Positions 28,012 to 37,095 of a DNA stretch of 56,364 nucleotides are shown here, piece after piece. Origin of the DNA: Oscillospiraceae bacterium. GTDB taxonomy: Bacteria > Bacillota > Clostridia > Oscillospirales > Oscillospiraceae. Made by a program: the position numbers and the translations under genes. The stretch spans positions 1 to 56,364 of the forward strand of contig JAFTVV010000019.1 of NCBI GenBank assembly GCA_017465625.1. Direction: 5' to 3'. Position 1 is the first letter of the stretch; every line of letters starts with the position of its first letter. Below the pieces are notes generated by a model. It made no database searches. It was not told where the DNA came from and saw nothing but the letters and a program-made list of their open reading frames with translations.

Positions 28012-28916
28012 TGTCAAAACTCAAAACACGGCGTAAGGAGCTCCGTTCCAACGGCTTTTGGGTCAACTTCTTAGGTGTGATTCCCCTGGTGTGGGGCAGT
28101 GTGCTGGTGTTTATGGCGCTTTGGGGTCTGAACGTGGCACTGGGCGATCCGATGACCTATTTGGACAAGGTTTTAAGTCACGATCTGTTCGTGGGCAAAT
28201 ATACCTTTCAAAACTTTATTGACGTTTCCGAGAAGTTTATGCAACCTGTCAGTGGCAGTAACGGTGTGATGCGCTGGATCTCCTACCCGGAGATGCTGCT
28301 GAACTCTTTGGTTTACAGCATCGGCTGTACCGCCCCCCGCCTGGTGGTGACCACTTTGTTTTCCTATGTCACCGCCCGTTATGAATTCCGTGGCAGAGGA
28401 TTTTTGTATGCCTTTATTATGGTGCAGATGATGATCCCCACCTACGGTCAGGATGCGGCAAAGTACAAGATGCTCTCCGAGATGAATATGGTGGACAACT
28501 GGTTTTACTACGTCAGTCAGGGCGCAGGACACGGTGGCTTATTCCTGATTATGTACGCCTACTTTAAGGGCCTGCCCAATGCCTATGCGGAAGCAGCGAA
28601 GATTGACGGCGCAGGACCGTTCTCCGTATTCAAAAACATTATGCTTCCCTGTGCGGTACCGATCATCACAGCCCAGGGCATTATGAACTTTATCTTCTAC
28701 TGGAACGATTACGCAACGGTGATGGTTTACCAGAAGACCCATCCCACGCTTTCCAGTACTCTTTATGTGCTGCGGTCGTTTATGTTCTATATCGGCCTGC
28801 AGACCCCCACATACTTTGCGGGAATCTTCCTTTCGATCATACCGGTTGTGGTACTATATATGATTTTCAGCGGTAAGCTGATGAACAATGTTTCTGCCGG
28901 TGGCATCAAGGGCTAA
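28011..28916 (+). CDS. Carbohydrate ABC transporter permease 2 (CUT1, MalG-like)
   Basis: The 301-residue protein has six membrane helices. The EAA loop AYAEAAKIDGAGPF is at about residues 187-200. An extended periplasmic loop lies between helices 1 and 2. Its start codon shares a base with the stop of permease 1 (TGATG). It is the heteromeric partner of permease 1. The substrate is inferred from context to be an oligosaccharide trimmed at the surface by proteins A, B and the lipoproteins. Confidence 0.95.
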   Translation: MSKLKTRRKELRSNGFWVNFLGVIPLVWGSVLVFMALWGLNVALGDPMTYLDKVLSHDLFVGKYTFQNFIDVSEKFMQPVSGSNGVMRWISYPEMLLNSLVYSIGCTAPRLVVTTLFSYVTARYEFRGRGFLYAFIMVQMMIPTYGQDAAKYKMLSEMNMVDNWFYYVSQGAGHGGLFLIMYAYFKGLPNAYAEAAKIDGAGPFSVFKNIMLPCAVPIITAQGIMNFIFYWNDYATVMVYQKTHPTLSSTLYVLRSFMFYIGLQTPTYFAGIFLSIIPVVVLYMIFSGKLMNNVSAGGIKG

Positions 28917-28946
28917 AGTAACAAGGATTATGAAAGGTGATTGATT

Positions 28947-30584
28947 ATGAAAATGAAAAGAATCATTGCATTACTTGTTTGCATTGTGCTGGTTATGGGC
29001 ACGGTGCTGACCGGCTGCGGCGGCGCCGGCGGCAGTCAGCAGTTGGTGGATAACACGGTTGAAGATACCACCAATCTGAACATTATGTATTACGCAATGG
29101 GCTATGGCACCCAGTGGATGGAAGCGATGGTCAAGGCATTTAAGGAAAAGAATCCCGGTGTGAACGTGAAGCTGGAGATCGTCAGAACTCCCGGCGTGAT
29201 CGAAAACAGCCTGCGTAACCCCAATTATAATGACGTAGACCTGTACTTCAGTAAGTCCGAGGGCTACGGCACACTCAATTCCTTCGCCAAGATGTACGAG
29301 GGCGGTCAGGCAATGCGGGATCTGACCCAGCTGTACAATACCACCATTCCCGGCGAGGATACCACCATTGCCGAAAAGCTGTTCCCCGGCCTGAAAAAGA
29401 TGTGCCAGGTGGATGGCCGTGACACAGAGGATCCTGCAGACGACACCTATTACTGGATGCCCTATGTTGCCGGTAACCACAGTCTGTTCTACAATGAGGA
29501 CGTGATCAACAACGCCCTGGGTGAGGGCAACTGGGAGCTGCCCAGAACCACCGATGAGCTGATCGCGCTTTGTGAAAGACTGAAGGAGAAGGAATGTGTA
29601 TTCTTCGTCCCCGGTATGGTGGACTATTGGTCTACTTCTTTGTATCAGATTTGGTGGGCACAGTACGAGGGCTTCGAGAACTACACCAAATTCTACGAGG
29701 GCATCGGCTATAACAGCAGTATGAACCGTGAGGAGAAGAACTCCAACAAGATCTTCAATCAGCCCGGTCGTCTGGCAGCGGCGCAGACCTGCTATGATAT
29801 TCTCAATTACGATGCCGGTTATGCTATTCAAAACGCCGCGGAAATCGGTGTAAACCGTCTCAACGAATATCAGACCCGCTTTATGATCAGCAAATATAAC
29901 TACGCATTTTACGTATCCGGCGACTGGCTGATGCAGGAGATTCAGAACAACACCACTGTGGAGCTGGATTCCACCATCAAGATGATGAAAGCCCCTGTTG
30001 CCAGCAACATTTTGGAGGCAACCAACAGCTACTCCGCAGGCAATGAAAAGCGCCTGCCCAATATCACCTCCGATGAGATGCTGTCTCAGGTGGTTGCATA
30101 CGTAGACGGCGAAGGGGAACTGCCTGAAGGCGTAACCGAGGAAGAAGTGGAATACATCCGCAGTGCACGCAATATGGTGGCCACTCTGGCACCCACCCAT
30201 ACTGTCTTTGCACCGGTCTACAGCAACGCCTCCACCTTGGCAGACCAGTTCCTGCTGTTTATGGCATCCGATGAGGGCATTCAGATCTTCAAGGACAACT
30301 GTGCCGGCGGCTTCTCTCCCTTCCAGTATGATTACGACTATGAGAAGCTCCACGAAACAGAGAAGTCCATCTTCAACTGCACCAAGGATGCGGTTTATGT
30401 AGGCTACTACCGTGTAGGCGATATCTTCAGCAAGGGCAACGTACAGCCCTACAACCTGAACACCTACTTTGTGGATATGATGACCGCCAAAAACGGACAA
30501 ACTCCAGAAGAATACAATAATGTCTTCCTGAAAGAGTATTCTGATGACCGCTGGAGCACCTATCTGAACAGACTTTTCGAGTAA
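28947..30584 (+). CDS. Extracellular solute-binding lipoprotein, family 1
   Basis: The 545-residue protein has a lipoprotein signal (LTGCGG, Cys about residue 24). The binding-protein fold includes WMEAMVKAFKEKNPGVNVKLEIV near residue 50. It is larger than typical CUT1 binding proteins (about 420-450), which suits a branched or long oligosaccharide. ATG 28947 (AAAGGTG, then ATTGATT) is chosen over an in-frame TTG at 28941. It follows the permeases by 30 bp and precedes the GH123-like lipoprotein by 13 bp. Confidence 0.93.
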   Translation: MKMKRIIALLVCIVLVMGTVLTGCGGAGGSQQLVDNTVEDTTNLNIMYYAMGYGTQWMEAMVKAFKEKNPGVNVKLEIVRTPGVIENSLRNPNYNDVDLYFSKSEGYGTLNSFAKMYEGGQAMRDLTQLYNTTIPGEDTTIAEKLFPGLKKMCQVDGRDTEDPADDTYYWMPYVAGNHSLFYNEDVINNALGEGNWELPRTTDELIALCERLKEKECVFFVPGMVDYWSTSLYQIWWAQYEGFENYTKFYEGIGYNSSMNREEKNSNKIFNQPGRLAAAQTCYDILNYDAGYAIQNAAEIGVNRLNEYQTRFMISKYNYAFYVSGDWLMQEIQNNTTVELDSTIKMMKAPVASNILEATNSYSAGNEKRLPNITSDEMLSQVVAYVDGEGELPEGVTEEEVEYIRSARNMVATLAPTHTVFAPVYSNASTLADQFLLFMASDEGIQIFKDNCAGGFSPFQYDYDYEKLHETEKSIFNCTKDAVYVGYYRVGDIFSKGNVQPYNLNTYFVDMMTAKNGQTPEEYNNVFLKEYSDDRWSTYLNRLFE

Positions 30585-30597
30585 GAAGGAGAACGAT

Positions 30598-33060
30598 ATG
30601 ATCCTGAAAAGACTACTTGCACTTTCCCTGGCGCTTGTGCTGTTGGTCTCGATGGCAGGTTGTGGCGATGAATCCGGCACTCAGGAGAAAATTGAGGGTG
30701 AAGATGTTGTCCTGTGGGGCGAATCAGCTACCGCCAAAATTGTCCTGGATGATGACGGCAAGGCTGCAGAAGCAGCTGCCGACAAAAATATCATCACCGT
30801 TTCTATGGCAAGAAACGAGGAGGAGGGCGCACAGCTGATGCTGTTCGCCAAGCAGGATATTCCGTATTATACGGTGACCGTATCCGATCTGGTGTGCGGT
30901 GAAGAAAAGATCCTGGCCGACGATATTGCTGTGTATATGCTGAAGTATCAGTCCATTGACGACAGCACCGGCAAAACCTACCCCGATTACTATGGCCATA
31001 AGCTGCCCGATCCTATGCTGCCCTTCGAAACAGCGGTGGCATACGGCGAGAATCTGGTGACATCCGGAAACAACCAGGCGGTATTTCTGGATGTTTCCAC
31101 CACAAAGGACACACCTGCCGGTCTGTATAAAGGCACGGTTACCGTAAAGACCGACCTGCAGACCTACAGCGTACCTATGGAGGTCACAGTTTACGATGTG
31201 ACACTGCCGGATACGTCAGCACTGAAGACCTATGCCCCCTATTTTGGCAGAGAGGCATTTGAATCTGCTGAGCTGGACGGCTCTGATGAAATGGCGATCC
31301 TGTACACCGAGGTTCTGATGGACTACAATATGAGCTCCATCGTACCCGGCACAGATGAGGTTATGGATCTGCCTACCTATCTGCAGCGGCTGAAGGAATA
31401 CTACAACTATCCCGGCTTTAACACCTATCGGATTGAATTTGACACCAATCCCGGCTGGTACGACGGCGTGGAAGTGCAGTTTAATGCAGGCCTGCTGCGG
31501 GAGTACATCGTTGCCATAGCAGAAATGTCTGTGACAGACAAGGTGAATTATCTGTCCAAGGCATTCTACTATCCCTATGACCACGTGGACGAGCCGCAGA
31601 ACGATGCACAGTTCGAAATCGCCCGAGCCTCTCTTGCCAGCTATTTGAAAGTACTGGCCGATGCGGATGCCATCCTCCAGGCGGAATATGCCGGCACAGA
31701 AGATTATGCCTATTATAACGGCGTAGTTTCCGAAACACTGCTGAATATTCCCTATATGCTCACCTGTAATATCTCCGGTGCTACCCTGAGAAGTAACGGG
31801 CTGGAGGAAGCAACCATCTGTATTCTCAATGACTTCTTCAACAATGCATCGGATCTTGCCCTGTTGAAAGAGGGACGTGAGGATAAGGAACTGTGGACTT
31901 ATGTGGCTTGTACGCCTTTCTATCCCCACGCGAACTATGCCTTTGACAGCCCGGCTGTAGGCACCCGTACACTGGGCTGGATGTGCAACAGCTACGACAT
32001 TGGCCTGCTAATGGCATGGAAAACCGTCAACTATAACTATGGCCCCAGTGGCGATGTGACACCAAACCGATGGGAAACCTCGTCCCCCGGCCCCAGTGGT
32101 ATTACTCCCGGTGACGGCAATTTGTTCTACCCCGGTGCGACCTACGGCCTAAAAGGACCTTGTCCCGGCCTGCGTGCCATGGCTTGGCGTGACGGTGTAC
32201 AGGACTATGACCTGATCGAGGCATTTAAGGAAATCTACTATGCCAACGGTCTGAATCCTGAAACAGCGTTACAGAGATTGTACAACCGGATGTTTACCGG
32301 CACCATTCCCACCACAGATGCTGACGTATTTAACAATGCGCGCAACGAATTGTTCCAGATGGTCGCAGACCTGAAGCAGCCTACGGCAGTTCTGTATAAG
32401 ACCCAGGATGTCTTTATGAACCAGGGTACAGTAGAGTTCGTTTGCGTGGACGAAAATGCTGTAGTATCTTACGGCGGCAGTACTTTGACACCGGATGAAG
32501 ACGGAATTTATACCATCGCTTTGGACCTGACTCAGGAAAAGAGCTGCAGCTTCAGCGTGTCCAACCAGGGTGTGTCTAAGGATTATACCTGCACGCTGGT
32601 GACCGGTAATTTGAAGGCAGAGAGCTTTGAAACGGGCACAACGGCAGACCAGCTGGTCTGTATGGGTGGAGATACCCTGGAAATCAGCAGCGATTATGCC
32701 TTGGATGGAGAAAAATCCGTCCGCGCCGTACTGAATCAGGGACAAACGGATGTTACGCCTTATGTGGCAGTACTGAAGGATTCTGCGATTGTAGGCGGAA
32801 CTTTCGCAACCGTCAAGAATATCAGCTTCTATGTGTATAACCCTGGTGTGGAGGAAATCAGTGCAACTGTTTCCTTCTATGATAATCAGGTGCATACTGT
32901 GGGGACGGTAAAGCTGCTGCCCGGTCAATGGACGAAGGTAGATGCGCCTGTACCCGGCAATGTCTCTAATCTGGATATGTTGGGCGAGCTGGATTTGGTA
33001 TTTGAATTAGGAAAAGCAGTGGAAGTTTACATTGACGGCTTTACTGTTCAGGAGGGTTAA
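30598..33060 (+). CDS. GH123/DUF4091-like lipoprotein
   Basis: The 820-residue protein has a lipobox (MAGC, Cys21). A GH123-like N-terminal beta domain begins at VVLWGESATAKI (~residue 37). A barrel follows with DHVDEP, giving a likely Asp331-Glu332 pair, and the DUF4091 signature GDGNLFYPGATYGLKGPCPGLRA split around GLKG near ~503-525. Residues ~680-820 form a jelly-roll module. The catalytic region is closely similar to residues 1431-2025 of protein A. It is probably a cell-surface exo-beta-hexosaminidase-like enzyme; the substrate is not determined. The start has AAGGAGAACGAT. Confidence 0.88.
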   Translation: MILKRLLALSLALVLLVSMAGCGDESGTQEKIEGEDVVLWGESATAKIVLDDDGKAAEAAADKNIITVSMARNEEEGAQLMLFAKQDIPYYTVTVSDLVCGEEKILADDIAVYMLKYQSIDDSTGKTYPDYYGHKLPDPMLPFETAVAYGENLVTSGNNQAVFLDVSTTKDTPAGLYKGTVTVKTDLQTYSVPMEVTVYDVTLPDTSALKTYAPYFGREAFESAELDGSDEMAILYTEVLMDYNMSSIVPGTDEVMDLPTYLQRLKEYYNYPGFNTYRIEFDTNPGWYDGVEVQFNAGLLREYIVAIAEMSVTDKVNYLSKAFYYPYDHVDEPQNDAQFEIARASLASYLKVLADADAILQAEYAGTEDYAYYNGVVSETLLNIPYMLTCNISGATLRSNGLEEATICILNDFFNNASDLALLKEGREDKELWTYVACTPFYPHANYAFDSPAVGTRTLGWMCNSYDIGLLMAWKTVNYNYGPSGDVTPNRWETSSPGPSGITPGDGNLFYPGATYGLKGPCPGLRAMAWRDGVQDYDLIEAFKEIYYANGLNPETALQRLYNRMFTGTIPTTDADVFNNARNELFQMVADLKQPTAVLYKTQDVFMNQGTVEFVCVDENAVVSYGGSTLTPDEDGIYTIALDLTQEKSCSFSVSNQGVSKDYTCTLVTGNLKAESFETGTTADQLVCMGGDTLEISSDYALDGEKSVRAVLNQGQTDVTPYVAVLKDSAIVGGTFATVKNISFYVYNPGVEEISATVSFYDNQVHTVGTVKLLPGQWTKVDAPVPGNVSNLDMLGELDLVFELGKAVEVYIDGFTVQEG

Positions 33061-33062
33061 GT

Positions 33063-33794
33063 ATGAGAAACAGAATACTTGCAGCTTTTCTGTTGGTGAG
33101 TCTTATGCTGTGCTTTGCCGGTTGCCAAAACCGGCAAAGCCAGACTGCCGGCAATCAGGAAACCAACCCAAATGCCGTCCGGCAAGAAAAACACAGAAGC
33201 AATGTGATGGAATATGACGAGGAAATCGGTAAAGATTACTACTTGATTGGTGATTTTGAGGACTATTTTGAATGCAGCCAGGTCAAGTATACCGGTGGCA
33301 AAATGGCACAGATCAAAAAGTCGGAAAATCCTGACCTGGTGACCTATGGTGAACAGAGCCTGCAGGTGATTGTGCCTGCCGGAGAGTCCGATGTGTCCCT
33401 GCGTATGGCTACGGACACTGCATTCTTCAACGCAACCACCGATTTTTCCAACCTGAGCAAAATATCCTTTGATGTGTATAACGATCAGGATGAGAGTCGT
33501 TCGGTTCGTTTCTACCTGAACCGGTTTATGCGTACCTCCACGCAAGATGGTACATGGAACTACGCATGGGAGGATATTTGGCACGATGACAATCAGTACA
33601 GCACATCCTTCCGATTTGACTTAAACCCCAACGGCTGGACACACATTGAGATCACTGCCCAGGAATTTGCCAACAAGCTTCAGCCGGATCTTTCTCAGGT
33701 AGATGGATTCTATGTGGAATTCGAAGATGGCCGTTTGTACGATACCGACCAGATTTATTATTTAGATAATGTCCGTGTATACATAGAGGAGTAA
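33063..33794 (+). CDS. CBM-like lipoprotein matching the C-terminus of protein A
   Basis: The 243-residue protein has a lipobox (FAGC, Cys20) and a polar linker. A single beta-jelly-roll module spans ~60-243. Shared blocks with the protein A C-terminus include SVRFYLN (TVRFYLN in A), DIWHDD, and the closing YLDNVRVY (YLDDVRVY in A). No catalytic motif. It probably binds glycan beside the GH123-like lipoprotein, whose stop is two bases upstream. The ribosome site GGAGG lies within the previous gene's end. Confidence 0.85.
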   Translation: MRNRILAAFLLVSLMLCFAGCQNRQSQTAGNQETNPNAVRQEKHRSNVMEYDEEIGKDYYLIGDFEDYFECSQVKYTGGKMAQIKKSENPDLVTYGEQSLQVIVPAGESDVSLRMATDTAFFNATTDFSNLSKISFDVYNDQDESRSVRFYLNRFMRTSTQDGTWNYAWEDIWHDDNQYSTSFRFDLNPNGWTHIEITAQEFANKLQPDLSQVDGFYVEFEDGRLYDTDQIYYLDNVRVYIEE

Positions 33795-35576
33795 ATGATG
33801 ATGACAGTAAATTGCGATCAGCTTTCTGATAATTTGAAAAATGGAATACAGAAGATTGCAGCTTACGGTCTGTTGAAACAAAGTAACACAGGGGTTGCGG
33901 TTACAGCAACCCCTGCAGTTTCTACGATTGTGGAAAAGACCGAACAAGGCATCCATATTTTTTATGATACCGTGCCCCATTTTTATATGGCACTGGCAAG
34001 ATCCTTGGTTATGCAGCCGGGGACATATCCCATTATCCCGGAGGCAGAGCAGCTTGGTCTGATGCTGGATTGCTCCCGCAATGCGGTGATGCTGCCGCAT
34101 CGAATCGAGGGACTCATTTGTATGATGGCCTTGGCTGGCTATACATACCTGGAATTATATACAGAAGATACCTATGAACTGCCCGATGAACCCTATTTTG
34201 GCTATAAGCGGGGACGTTATACGGTAGAAGAAATTCGAAATATCATAGCTTTTGCAGCTATTTTTCATATTAAGGTTATACCCTGTATCCAAACCTTATC
34301 CCATATGCCCCATCTGTCGTCCTGGGAACCCTATAAGGCAAAAATGCAGGACGGATGCACCATGCGAATCGGTGACGAAGGCGTTTACGAATTCATACGC
34401 AAATGTCTGCGCCATTGCAAGCAGGTGTTTGGCACCAGTCGCGTGCATATCGGTATGGATGAAGCACCGGTGGGTAAGGAGCAGTACTTAAAGCATTTTG
34501 CTAAAGTATTTCAGATTTGTGCAGAAGAGGGTATTCAGCCGGACTTTTGGGCAGATGCTTTCTATTTAGAGGGGCGAAAGGATGAAGTTCCTCAGGATTT
34601 GTTTGATGGCAGTCAAACCCCTGTATATTGGGAGTACTATGAAACAAACCCGGAAAGCTACCGCCATATTTTTAACAGACTGAAAAAAGCAGCCGGCAAG
34701 GTGATCTTTGCCGGAAATCTACATAAGGAAATGGGTGTGGCACCGGATAACGGCCTATCCCAAAGAGTCACGGATGTGGCATTTTCCGTGGCGAAAGAAT
34801 TTGGGGTAACGGATATTCTGATGACCACTTGGGGTGACCATGGAAACGAATGTCCCTTCTATGCCATTATGCCATCTTTTTGGTATGCGGCGCAGAAGCT
34901 TTACCCCTGCGATGCAAACCTGGATGCTATGGTTTTGGCTTATACAGGCTACACCTGCGACCAATGGCGGATCGCCGATGAAATCAACTATATTGTCCGC
35001 ATGGGCAATAAGGTTTGTAATGCAAGTGTTTGGGCGTTGCATAACGATCTGCTCATTGGTATGATGGATTACCATATTTCCGATGATGCAGAGGAACATT
35101 ACCGCAAAATTTACAATCGGTTGCTGCCCCTGTGTCTGAGCAACAGCCAATTTTCCTATATTTTCCGTTTTTATACTGCCCTTTGCGATGTGATGGCTAA
35201 AAAAGTCACCTTCGGCAAGCGTCTGCGTCAGGCTTATTTGGCCGGTGACAGGCAGACTATGGAGGCAATGCAGAAAGAACTTCCCGAACTGCAGGAGAAA
35301 ATTGAGAATTTCCGCCGTATTTTCCGGATGCTTTGGATGAAGGACAATAAGGGCTTCGGCTTTGAAGTGATGGATCTGCGGTTTGGCGGCATGGCTGCCC
35401 GTTGTCAGACGGTATACGATGTGCTGGAGGATTATTTCTGCGGCAACATTGCCCGTATTTACGAGTTGGAGGAAGAACGGCTGCCTTATTGGGCAGATGC
35501 TTTGGAGGAAGAGCATAGATATGCACCCTGGTTCTTCCATTGGTCCAAGAGTTTTACAGAAAATGATATTATATAA
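33795..35576 (+). CDS. Beta-N-acetylhexosaminidase, GH20 (GcnA-like)
   Basis: The 593-residue protein has no signal peptide and is probably cytoplasmic. An N-terminal alpha/beta domain precedes a TIM barrel with RVHIGMDEAP, giving the GH20 catalytic pair Asp222-Glu223. LELYTEDTYE (~117-126) is the typical second-strand motif. Trp-rich strands (DILMTTWGDHG) bear the substrate pocket. It removes terminal beta-GlcNAc/GalNAc by substrate-assisted catalysis. Three consecutive ATG codons make the start uncertain by 3-6 bases. It starts at the stop codon of the CBM lipoprotein. Confidence 0.9.
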   Translation: MMMTVNCDQLSDNLKNGIQKIAAYGLLKQSNTGVAVTATPAVSTIVEKTEQGIHIFYDTVPHFYMALARSLVMQPGTYPIIPEAEQLGLMLDCSRNAVMLPHRIEGLICMMALAGYTYLELYTEDTYELPDEPYFGYKRGRYTVEEIRNIIAFAAIFHIKVIPCIQTLSHMPHLSSWEPYKAKMQDGCTMRIGDEGVYEFIRKCLRHCKQVFGTSRVHIGMDEAPVGKEQYLKHFAKVFQICAEEGIQPDFWADAFYLEGRKDEVPQDLFDGSQTPVYWEYYETNPESYRHIFNRLKKAAGKVIFAGNLHKEMGVAPDNGLSQRVTDVAFSVAKEFGVTDILMTTWGDHGNECPFYAIMPSFWYAAQKLYPCDANLDAMVLAYTGYTCDQWRIADEINYIVRMGNKVCNASVWALHNDLLIGMMDYHISDDAEEHYRKIYNRLLPLCLSNSQFSYIFRFYTALCDVMAKKVTFGKRLRQAYLAGDRQTMEAMQKELPELQEKIENFRRIFRMLWMKDNKGFGFEVMDLRFGGMAARCQTVYDVLEDYFCGNIARIYELEEERLPYWADALEEEHRYAPWFFHWSKSFTENDII

Positions 35577-35612
35577 GAGCGCAAAATCTATGCAAGCAAG
35601 GTGCTTAAAATC

Positions 35613-36986
35613 ATGAAACAAGCTATTTATGAAAAACTGATCCGTATGAAAGAACACAATCTCAGCCAATCGATGAAGACAGCGGAAGGGGTTAGTGTTG
35701 AACGGTACCGCTCGCTGGTACGCGTCGATGAGTGCGGAATCAACATTTGGAGCGATGCCTTTCAGCAAGCGATAAACGAGAACGATCATATCATAATCCC
35801 TGCCTCCAAAGAACCTTATTATGTCGATAAAACGATCACAGTTCCTTCCAATAAATACATAGAAGCCCATTGCGATGCCCTTATTCGTTTGAAGGCGGGG
35901 GTAAAAACGCTTTTACTCCGCAATGAAAACAACGAAGATGGAACCCACAAAGCAGAGACCTTTGATGCCCCTGATACCAATATTCACATTTCCGGTGGGC
36001 GCTGGGAGGAAATGCTGGACAAGAGAGCGGGCTATGGGCAATCGGGAATGTACGATGCAGAACGAAGCTACTACGGTGTTTCCACATGTATGTTTTTTAA
36101 CAATGTAAAAAACCTGACGCTTGAAAATCTGGTTTTTATTCATACGGGTGGATTTGGCATTCAACTTGGGAATGTTAAAAATGTGGTGATCGAAAATATT
36201 GAATTTAAACAGTGCTTCGCAGATGGGATTCATATCAACGGCAATACCGAAAAAATATATATTTACAATATTAAAGGTCAAGTCGGTGATGATCTGGTTG
36301 CATTCAATATGTACGATTGGCAAAATTCCTCGGTTGATTTTGGACCGATAAAAATGGCATGGTGTGAAAAGCTGGAGTTGTATCCGGAAAGCGGATATAA
36401 AGCCTTTCGCATACAACCGGGCTTGTATTATTATGATGACGGCTCGGTGGTGGATTGCTCGCTTGAGGATGCAGTAATAAAGGATGTAAAAGGGATAAAT
36501 ACTTTTAAACTTTATTTTCAGACACCTTGTTACGATGTTGAGGAAGGCAGAGAACCCGGCGACACCGGAACCGGAAACAATATCTTCTTTGAGGATATTA
36601 CAATTGATCTTACAGGGCCTATCGATCCGCTGAGGGACTATACGCAATCAGATCCGGTAACCGGAAGCTTTGCCGGATTTGAAGTGGGTGCCAATATTCA
36701 GAATCTGTATTTTGAGAATATTACGGTTACTTTGTACCGGGAAAAGTACCCAATGTCGTTTTTCCTGTGTGTAGGGCCTAAATCCGTGCGTGATGGAAAA
36801 CTGGAGATATTTGACCCGGAGATCAACAGCTTTGTGGAAAATGTATACCTTAAAAATGTACATATTAATTCAGAAGATACGGAAAATTCAAAGAATTATA
36901 TTCATCAGATTGTGTTTGATGATATTTATAACGACGGTACAGCCACAGGTAAAGGCGTTATTAAAAACATCATTGTGCAAAAATAG
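35613..36986 (+). CDS. Right-handed beta-helix protein, GH28/pectate-lyase-like
   Basis: The 457-residue protein has no signal peptide. From ~60 to ~440 it shows parallel beta-helix coils (VKNLTLENLVFIHTGGFG, VKNVVIENIEFKQCFADG, and IQNLYFENITVTLY). The segment IHINGNTEKIYIYN is followed by GDDLVAFN, which resembles the catalytic GDD of GH28 polygalacturonases. It probably acts on an acidic or branched glycan as hydrolase or lyase; this is fold-level inference. ATG 35613 (AAGG upstream) is preferred over GTG 35601. The gene is clearly more AT-rich than its neighbours, suggesting later acquisition. Confidence 0.8.
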   Translation: MKQAIYEKLIRMKEHNLSQSMKTAEGVSVERYRSLVRVDECGINIWSDAFQQAINENDHIIIPASKEPYYVDKTITVPSNKYIEAHCDALIRLKAGVKTLLLRNENNEDGTHKAETFDAPDTNIHISGGRWEEMLDKRAGYGQSGMYDAERSYYGVSTCMFFNNVKNLTLENLVFIHTGGFGIQLGNVKNVVIENIEFKQCFADGIHINGNTEKIYIYNIKGQVGDDLVAFNMYDWQNSSVDFGPIKMAWCEKLELYPESGYKAFRIQPGLYYYDDGSVVDCSLEDAVIKDVKGINTFKLYFQTPCYDVEEGREPGDTGTGNNIFFEDITIDLTGPIDPLRDYTQSDPVTGSFAGFEVGANIQNLYFENITVTLYREKYPMSFFLCVGPKSVRDGKLEIFDPEINSFVENVYLKNVHINSEDTENSKNYIHQIVFDDIYNDGTATGKGVIKNIIVQK

Positions 36987-37095
36987 GTATATTTCTAAAA
37001 AATATCCAAGGATAAAGCAAAACGATCCCTGAGAAACCGAATTATGAATTGGTATCAGATCACCGCTGTGAAAATCAGCGCAGGAGTAGAATACG

